In this document: one piece after another, positions 14,799 to 19,940 of the stretch
Layout: each line of letters opens with the position of its first letter
Position numbering within the stretch: position 1 is the first letter of the stretch
Assembly: GCF_018854495.1 (NCBI RefSeq)
Contig: NZ_JABBDR010000278.1
Location: forward strand, 1-19,940
Direction: 5' to 3'
Length of the DNA stretch: 19,940 nucleotides
DNA from: Acidithiobacillus ferruginosus
GTDB taxonomy: Bacteria; Pseudomonadota; Gammaproteobacteria; Acidithiobacillales; Acidithiobacillaceae
The notes under the pieces: generated by a model
The model's database searches: none
Told to the model about the DNA's origin: nothing
Seen by the model: the letters and a program-made list of their open reading frames with translations, nothing else
Made by a program: the position numbers and the translations under genes

Positions 14799-17615
14799 TC
14801 AAACCTTTGCCCGCATATCTTTAAGAATCCGTTTGTAGCGTTGCTCAAAGGCTTTTTCACCGCCCTCCATAATTTCGCAAACCTTCACTCGTATAGCCCG
14901 CTCCTGTAATCCACCCGCCGTGTTGTTCACGATCTGGCCACCCACGAATTCCATGGGCATGACCAACTCGGCATCGCCGTTCACGACAATGTTTGCGTTA
15001 TGGGTAATGACAATCAGTTGGCGGCGGTTCTTGTTGTTCCTGAGCTGGGTCACCACTAGTTGCGAAACCAGCGCGTTGTCCAAGTCATCTTCCGGCTGAT
15101 CCATCAACAGCGGCTCGCTGCCATGTGCCAGCAGGAACGACAAAATCGCAGCGGTCTTTTGACCTGCCGATGCCTGCTGAAGGCTCTGGAACGAACTTGA
15201 TTCGTCGCGCTGGTACTGGAGATCAACGGCATCTTCGGGGAACCATGCCGCCAATTCGTCGAAGACCACCGAAGCGACCTCTGGCTTCATGTCCTTCAAC
15301 TTTTTGACGAACTTCCCGTGCAGCTTGGTGTTCAGCACCTGCTCGTTCATCTCTTCAAGCGACTGCTTGATCTCCTGCAACCGCTCAGGCACGAACGACG
15401 CCAAGGCCGGATTCACCAAGTCCCAGACCATGCCACATGGCTTGGGCGGATCGTCATCGGTCTCGCCATAGATTTCCTTGGCGAAAGTACCTTCGGTCTC
15501 AATGCGAAGAATCTCCCGCAGGCTGGCAGCGCCAGCTTCCGCGTCCGCCATGGTGTTCAGCGTGATCTTCAAAGCAGGCACATTCACCAGCACTTGATTG
15601 AGGAAGTCCTGCCGCAGCACGGTCAACTCTTGGCGCTCCTGGTGCAACGCAGCTTGCGCATCCACAACAGCTTTCCGTGCTTGCTCAAGATCGGTGCTGA
15701 TGGCGTTGAACTGGTCCAATTGCTTTTTCAGCTTCTCCTCCAGCGCCACGGCTTGAGAAGCATCTTCAGCATTGGTGATGCTTTGGGCCTTGAGTTCCGC
15801 CACGATGCGTGCGTATTTATCGAGATGCACTTTATTTTCTTGGTGCCATGCGCTCGTGCCACTGGCAGCCTTTGCTGCATCAAGGTCTGCCTGCATGCTG
15901 GCAACCAAGGCCGTGATCTGGTCAAAGTTACCAGCCAGCTTTTGCGTCAGTGCTTCCGTCGCCAGCTTCTCCGCGTGTTCAGCCGGAGTCGTGGCCTCGA
16001 AGTCGGTGAGCGCCAGGTTCTTCAGATTGACGGCTTCCGCAGCACTGGCTTGCAGTGCCTGAACATCCTCTCCAAGCAACTTGAAGAAACCTTCGACCGC
16101 ACGCTGCTGTTTGCCAGCATGTTGATACGCCTTGAGGGCATCGCCAAAGTTCGAGGATGCGAAGACCTTGGCCTTGCGCGATGCCTCCTTGTACTGAAGC
16201 TCGACAGCAGGCTTCTGCGCAATCTCAAGCTCCAGTGTGCGGACACGCTTTCTGGCCGCGTTCAATGCCTCGCGCTTGGCAGCAAAACCCTGTGCCCAAG
16301 CCTCCTTGCTGCCGCCGAGCACATCGTCGATGTACTGAATCAGATGCTGCGGGTTGTCGGCCAGTGCGAGAATTTGCTTCTGGCTGAAAAGTTTTACCGG
16401 GAAGTTGCTGCGGGCCTGTTCCTCGGTCAGTTGCGTTGTCTGCCATGCACCGCTGTCCCAGCGCAGCACCGACACCGCAAACTTGGCATCAGCCCCTTTG
16501 CTCCAACGGTACTCAAACCGCTCTTCCAGATCACCATGCCCTTTGGATACCTCGACCGTGATGCGAGTATTGTGAAGCATCATGCCAGGCTGATTGCGGC
16601 CTGTTTTTTCCTTCTTGAAGTTCTCGAACGATTGCTTCAGCGCGCTGTCAGAACGCCCCGTCAGCAATTCGTTTTCTCTTGCCAACCCCAAGCGCAGGCA
16701 TTCCAGTATGGTGGACTTGCCGCTACCCCGGCCACCAATCAAGGCGTTGTAGCTGGGGTTGAAGTGAATCGTCAGTGGGTCTTTCTGGCGCAGGCGCAGC
16801 TTCTCAACCGTGATGCTCTTGATCTTCGGACGACTCAGTTGCTGCGGGTAGTTGGCACATTGGTCACTACGGCGGATAGCTGACTCAGGATCAAGCAGCG
16901 CCAGCTTCAAGCCCTCGATGGAAGGGGCTGACATCTTCACCCACGTATAGCCTCGGCCAATGTCGCTAGGCTGGTGGCTGTCTGAACCAAGCACAAAAGC
17001 CAAGTCAGCCAATGCAGCAGCATGCGGTTGCAAACAGCTTGTTGCCGGATCAATGACCTCGACTGCATCCAGCAACTTGAAGATAGGCTGCAAGGTGTTG
17101 TGATCGGTCAACGAGATCAGCAGGCCTTTAGGCTGATCGACATGCGCGGCGCAAGCGACTCCGCCCGCCGACTGGATGGCGCGGATGACCTGTTCGACAC
17201 TTTGGCTGGTCACTGCATCACTGTCACCCAGCGTACCGGTATAACCAACGCTGCCGCGAATGGCATCAATGTCTGAGGTGCCCTTGCTTGGGTCAAGAAT
17301 CACCATCAGATGCACGCCACCGCTACATGACAACTCCATGCCCGGAAAGATCGTCATGCTCCCCCACGTTGCGGCATCTTGTTGTTTCAAGGCTGCCAGC
17401 TCCGCCTTGAGCTTGTCGATCCAGCCGCCGGTATTGTGGTCGGCGACGACAATACACTGGATGCCCTTGTCCAGATAGTCTTGCAACCACTGGCGCGGCG
17501 TGGTGGTTTTGGCGCCCTTGTAGTCCAGCGACGCAGGCGTATGGCTGTGGAAGTCGAACTTCCACCATTTAGACCCCGGATAGTCGTGATTTTCGATAAT
17601 CAAACCAACTCCCAT
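14799..17615 (-). CDS. PHP-domain / SMC-like ATPase (TrlF-type)
   Basis: The 938-residue protein fuses an N-terminal PHP phosphoesterase domain to an ABC/SMC-type ATPase. PHP metal ligands look complete: HSH (His23, His25), ADH (Asp59, His60), Glu94, His158 and GSDSH (Asp212, His214). The ATPase has Walker A GGRGSGKST (Lys300), a long helical, coiled-coil-like middle (about 430-700), the signature SAGQKTAA, Walker B PLLMDQPEDDLDN and an H-loop ITHNANIVVNG. Such proteins are often annotated as TrlF-family ATPases and occur in defence islands; I give the name with caution. A nucleic-acid-sensing ATPase driving PHP nuclease or phosphatase action is inference. ATG 17615 overlaps the helicase gene by 16 nt with no separate ribosome site, so translation is probably coupled. 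Confidence 0.85.
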   Translation of the reverse strand: MGVGLIIENHDYPGSKWWKFDFHSHTPASLDYKGAKTTTPRQWLQDYLDKGIQCIVVADHNTGGWIDKLKAELAALKQQDAATWGSMTIFPGMELSCSGGVHLMVILDPSKGTSDIDAIRGSVGYTGTLGDSDAVTSQSVEQVIRAIQSAGGVACAAHVDQPKGLLISLTDHNTLQPIFKLLDAVEVIDPATSCLQPHAAALADLAFVLGSDSHQPSDIGRGYTWVKMSAPSIEGLKLALLDPESAIRRSDQCANYPQQLSRPKIKSITVEKLRLRQKDPLTIHFNPSYNALIGGRGSGKSTILECLRLGLARENELLTGRSDSALKQSFENFKKEKTGRNQPGMMLHNTRITVEVSKGHGDLEERFEYRWSKGADAKFAVSVLRWDSGAWQTTQLTEEQARSNFPVKLFSQKQILALADNPQHLIQYIDDVLGGSKEAWAQGFAAKREALNAARKRVRTLELEIAQKPAVELQYKEASRKAKVFASSNFGDALKAYQHAGKQQRAVEGFFKLLGEDVQALQASAAEAVNLKNLALTDFEATTPAEHAEKLATEALTQKLAGNFDQITALVASMQADLDAAKAASGTSAWHQENKVHLDKYARIVAELKAQSITNAEDASQAVALEEKLKKQLDQFNAISTDLEQARKAVVDAQAALHQERQELTVLRQDFLNQVLVNVPALKITLNTMADAEAGAASLREILRIETEGTFAKEIYGETDDDPPKPCGMVWDLVNPALASFVPERLQEIKQSLEEMNEQVLNTKLHGKFVKKLKDMKPEVASVVFDELAAWFPEDAVDLQYQRDESSSFQSLQQASAGQKTAAILSFLLAHGSEPLLMDQPEDDLDNALVSQLVVTQLRNNKNRRQLIVITHNANIVVNGDAELVMPMEFVGGQIVNNTAGGLQERAIRVKVCEIMEGGEKAFEQRYKRILKDMRAKV

Positions 17616-19894
17616 TCAATGGTGTACAGAACACACTCACGCATTCGTTGCTGCATTTGCAATTCGAGTGCCGAAATCAAAACGTTCCTTTGCGCCTCGA
17701 CCTCATCCTGACGCGCGAACAATTCCCGACGCAGCTTGCTACGTTTGGCTTCCAGATCGCGCTGGCGTTTTTGCTGGGCAAGCTTATCCTCCAGTGTCGC
17801 TGAGGTTGCCGCAAGACGGCGCACTTCCTTGATCTCGGTGTCGATGGTCTTGATCTCCTGCTCAAGGCCCAGTTTGAGGTCGTCGGCCCAGGCGTCGAGC
17901 TTGAGCAGTTCCTGCTCGAAGTAACCGAGGTTGCGCTGATTGATGATTTGCAGCAAGGCGCATTGGCGCTCATGCGTATCTTCATATAGCGCTGCGTTAC
18001 CTGCATCGAAAAGCCCGGCGGGCTGGACCTGTGCAGGCAGACGCAACAGTTTTTCTGGATCGTCTTCCGGCAGTTTTTCGCCGTCATAGGTAACAGCCGC
18101 AACTACCAGATGCTGCTCCAGATTACCCAAAGCCTCCACTTCCACCAGCTTTACGCTGAGCCAGCCCATTTTGCCCCGGTAGTCCTTGAGCGTGCTGATC
18201 TGTGCACCATAGGCTTCATAGTCGAACACGAGCCGGACAGTGCGTAGAACGTGTGCCTTAGCCTGTTGAGTAACCCATTCTGCCAAAGGATGCCCCAACC
18301 GGTAGAGGTGAGACTCGCCACTGCGCCGGGGGAGTTCATAGCGACCCAGATCAATGTGTTGCAGCTCGGCAGGGAGGCTGTGCAGGGTGAACCCGTCGGC
18401 ATCAAAATCGGCGTAGCCCTCTAACTCCGCACTGGTCAACTCCATCAACATGCGCTCAAAGCGGCTCCGTGCATCCTGACTATCCTGGGCACGCACGCGC
18501 AGTTTGTCCTGCACGTCTTCGTCGAAGTGTTCCAGCAGAATTTGGCGGGTCTTGACCATGGCTTCGTTTATTTCGCCGGACAGATCACACTGCAACTGCT
18601 CAAAGCTGGACTTGATGGCGTCCGAATCGCGGCAATTCTGATAAATATCGGCGATGCGCCGCTCAAAGTCCACACCGGAACCGATAGCACCCAGCACTTC
18701 ATCGCTGGCCCCGAATACGCCCTCAAAAAGCTGAAATTTTTGCGCGAGGAGCTCGTAGACACGCGCATCGGCCTCATTACTGCGGTCAACGAAATTTACC
18801 ACCACGACATCGTGCTTTTGTCCATAGCGATGACAACGTCCGATGCGCTGCTCAATCCGTTGCGGATTCCAAGGCAGATCGTAGTTAATGACGAGAGAGC
18901 AGAACTGGAGGTTGATACCCTCCGCGCCCGCCTCAGTGGCGATCATGACCGTACCCCGTTCCTTGAAGTGCTCGACGAGTGCGGCACGGGTATCGGCAGT
19001 CTTGGAGCCGGTGATGTGGTCGGTGCCTTCGTGACGTTTCAGCCAGTCTCTGTAGACGGACTGGGCACGCGCATCACTGTTCGTGCCATTGAACAACACG
19101 ATACCTTCGCCATAAGAGGTGTCGGCCAGCAGATCGAGCAGGTAAGCTTGCGTGCGTTTGGATTCCGTGAAGATGATGGCTTTTTTTGCGGCACCCAGCC
19201 GCTCCAGCTCAGAGAAAGCGCGATCCAACGCAGTGAGCAGCGCTTTGCCCTTGGCATTATCACGGATGTTTGTCGCCAGATTCATGAATTGCCGAAGCTC
19301 TGCGATCTCCTTGACTATGGCATCGCGCTCATTCGGCAGGGCTAAGGCCTCTGCGGGGTCTTGATCACCCCAACCTTCGGCCGCTTCCTCCGCAATTTCA
19401 TCGAGTGATTCGTAATCTTCGTCCAGCTCTCCAACCAAGTCTGCTGCGTCCTCAGATGCATCCAGCACGCCTTGCAGGCGATTGGCCATGGTGCCCAAGG
19501 CACCGGCAATCGCCTGGGTAGAAGATGCCAGCAATTTCCACAATACCAGAGAAATAAGCTGTCGCTGACCATCGGGCAAGGCTTTCAGATTCGGGCGACG
19601 CAAATAGTCGGCAACCAGTTGGGAGAGTTCGCGTTCGGCATCGCTGGGGGTGAACTCCTGCACAATGGCCTTACGCGCCGTGTAAGACACGTAAGGCTGC
19701 ACCTGGCGACGCAGTGTACGTTTGCAAACCGGGGCAATGCGTGCCTTGAGCTGGTCGGCGCCCACACCTCGGCTCTGACTACCAAACTGTACCCGGAAGC
19801 TATCAAGATCACCGAAAATTCGGTCGTCGATCATACTTACCAGGCCATACAGCTCCAATAGCGAATGAACCGCCCCGGGTTTCGTGGAGGCCAT
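17600..19894 (-). CDS. SNF2-type helicase, C-terminal part only (5' end apparently cut off by an insertion sequence)
   Basis: The visible 764 residues contain helicase motif IV (IIFTESKRT), motif V (ATEAGAEGINLQF) and motif VI (QRIGRCHRYGQ), then a long C-terminal region ending in a charged coiled-coil. Motifs I, Ia, II and III, which bind ATP, are absent. Known relatives, as I recall, read TATPLQNSLLELYGLVS at this point; here the match begins exactly at SLLELYG (from Ser11), and the residues before it are unrelated. The first 10 codons fall in sequence that looks like an IS3-family terminus (19866 onward). ATG 19894 has no ribosome site, and the frame stays open to the window edge. This is therefore a remnant unlikely to be an active ATPase. 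Its stop overlaps the PHP-ATPase start by 16 nt. Confidence 0.8.
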   Translation of the reverse strand: MASTKPGAVHSLLELYGLVSMIDDRIFGDLDSFRVQFGSQSRGVGADQLKARIAPVCKRTLRRQVQPYVSYTARKAIVQEFTPSDAERELSQLVADYLRRPNLKALPDGQRQLISLVLWKLLASSTQAIAGALGTMANRLQGVLDASEDAADLVGELDEDYESLDEIAEEAAEGWGDQDPAEALALPNERDAIVKEIAELRQFMNLATNIRDNAKGKALLTALDRAFSELERLGAAKKAIIFTESKRTQAYLLDLLADTSYGEGIVLFNGTNSDARAQSVYRDWLKRHEGTDHITGSKTADTRAALVEHFKERGTVMIATEAGAEGINLQFCSLVINYDLPWNPQRIEQRIGRCHRYGQKHDVVVVNFVDRSNEADARVYELLAQKFQLFEGVFGASDEVLGAIGSGVDFERRIADIYQNCRDSDAIKSSFEQLQCDLSGEINEAMVKTRQILLEHFDEDVQDKLRVRAQDSQDARSRFERMLMELTSAELEGYADFDADGFTLHSLPAELQHIDLGRYELPRRSGESHLYRLGHPLAEWVTQQAKAHVLRTVRLVFDYEAYGAQISTLKDYRGKMGWLSVKLVEVEALGNLEQHLVVAAVTYDGEKLPEDDPEKLLRLPAQVQPAGLFDAGNAALYEDTHERQCALLQIINQRNLGYFEQELLKLDAWADDLKLGLEQEIKTIDTEIKEVRRLAATSATLEDKLAQQKRQRDLEAKRSKLRRELFARQDEVEAQRNVLISALELQMQQRMRECVLYTIEWELV

Positions 19895-19940
19895 TTGGTT
19901 TAAGTGCAGGCCGTTAATTCGGTCTGTTCGGCGAGTTGCC
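19866..19940 (-). mobile_element. Terminus of a probable IS3-family insertion sequence (partial)
   Basis: From 19866 the plus strand reads TGAACCGCCCCGGGTTTCG, resembling terminal repeats of IS3-family elements, which begin with TG and end with CA. This is the exact point where helicase homology ends. On the minus strand a frame ending QLAEQTELTACT with TAA at 19902-19900 could be the tail of the transposase, 34 nt from the element end. Most of the element lies outside the window, so the family assignment rests on the terminal motif only. Confidence 0.55.

Noticed and set aside
15318..16883. 521-codon open frame on the plus strand opposite the PHP-ATPase
   Set aside because: It is antisense to the coiled-coil and ATPase coding region; no recognisable domain.

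Overview
The window looks like chromosomal DNA of a GC-rich proteobacterium. A sulfur-dioxygenase-like gene in an operon with a bd-type quinol oxidase, facing a PAS-type regulator, would fit a chemolithotrophic sulfur oxidiser such as Acidithiobacillus. That assignment is inference from gene content; no rRNA or other strong marker is present.

Left part (1-4373): the start of a PAS-domain regulator gene runs off the left edge on the minus strand. Divergent from it, behind a near-consensus sigma-54 promoter (374-389), is a tight plus-strand operon. It encodes a metallo-beta-lactamase-fold protein related to sulfur dioxygenase that has lost most of its metal ligands, then cydA, cydB, a two-helix CydX-like subunit and a 33-residue single-helix protein. 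It ends at a strong UUCG-loop terminator.

Middle part (4391-9610): a three-gene plus-strand operon encodes an aldehyde dehydrogenase lacking its usual general-base glutamate, a short GMC-type flavoprotein and a CopD-like four-helix membrane protein. It converges on thiC (minus strand), which has an intact TPP riboswitch in its leader.

Right part (9656-19940): a minus-strand defence-type operon of six coupled genes. In transcription order these are the C-terminal part of a SNF2-type helicase, a PHP-domain/SMC-like ATPase, a type III Mod DNA methyltransferase, a zeta-toxin-like P-loop kinase, a 61-residue companion protein and a type III Res helicase-nuclease. Junctions are overlaps of 4-16 nt or a 1-nt gap, so they probably work from one transcript. 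The kinase pair sits inside the restriction-modification module. At the right edge, helicase homology stops within the conserved TATPLQNS motif, exactly where a sequence resembling an IS3-family terminus begins. The helicase therefore appears to be interrupted by an insertion sequence that continues beyond the window, and the island may be partly inactivated.
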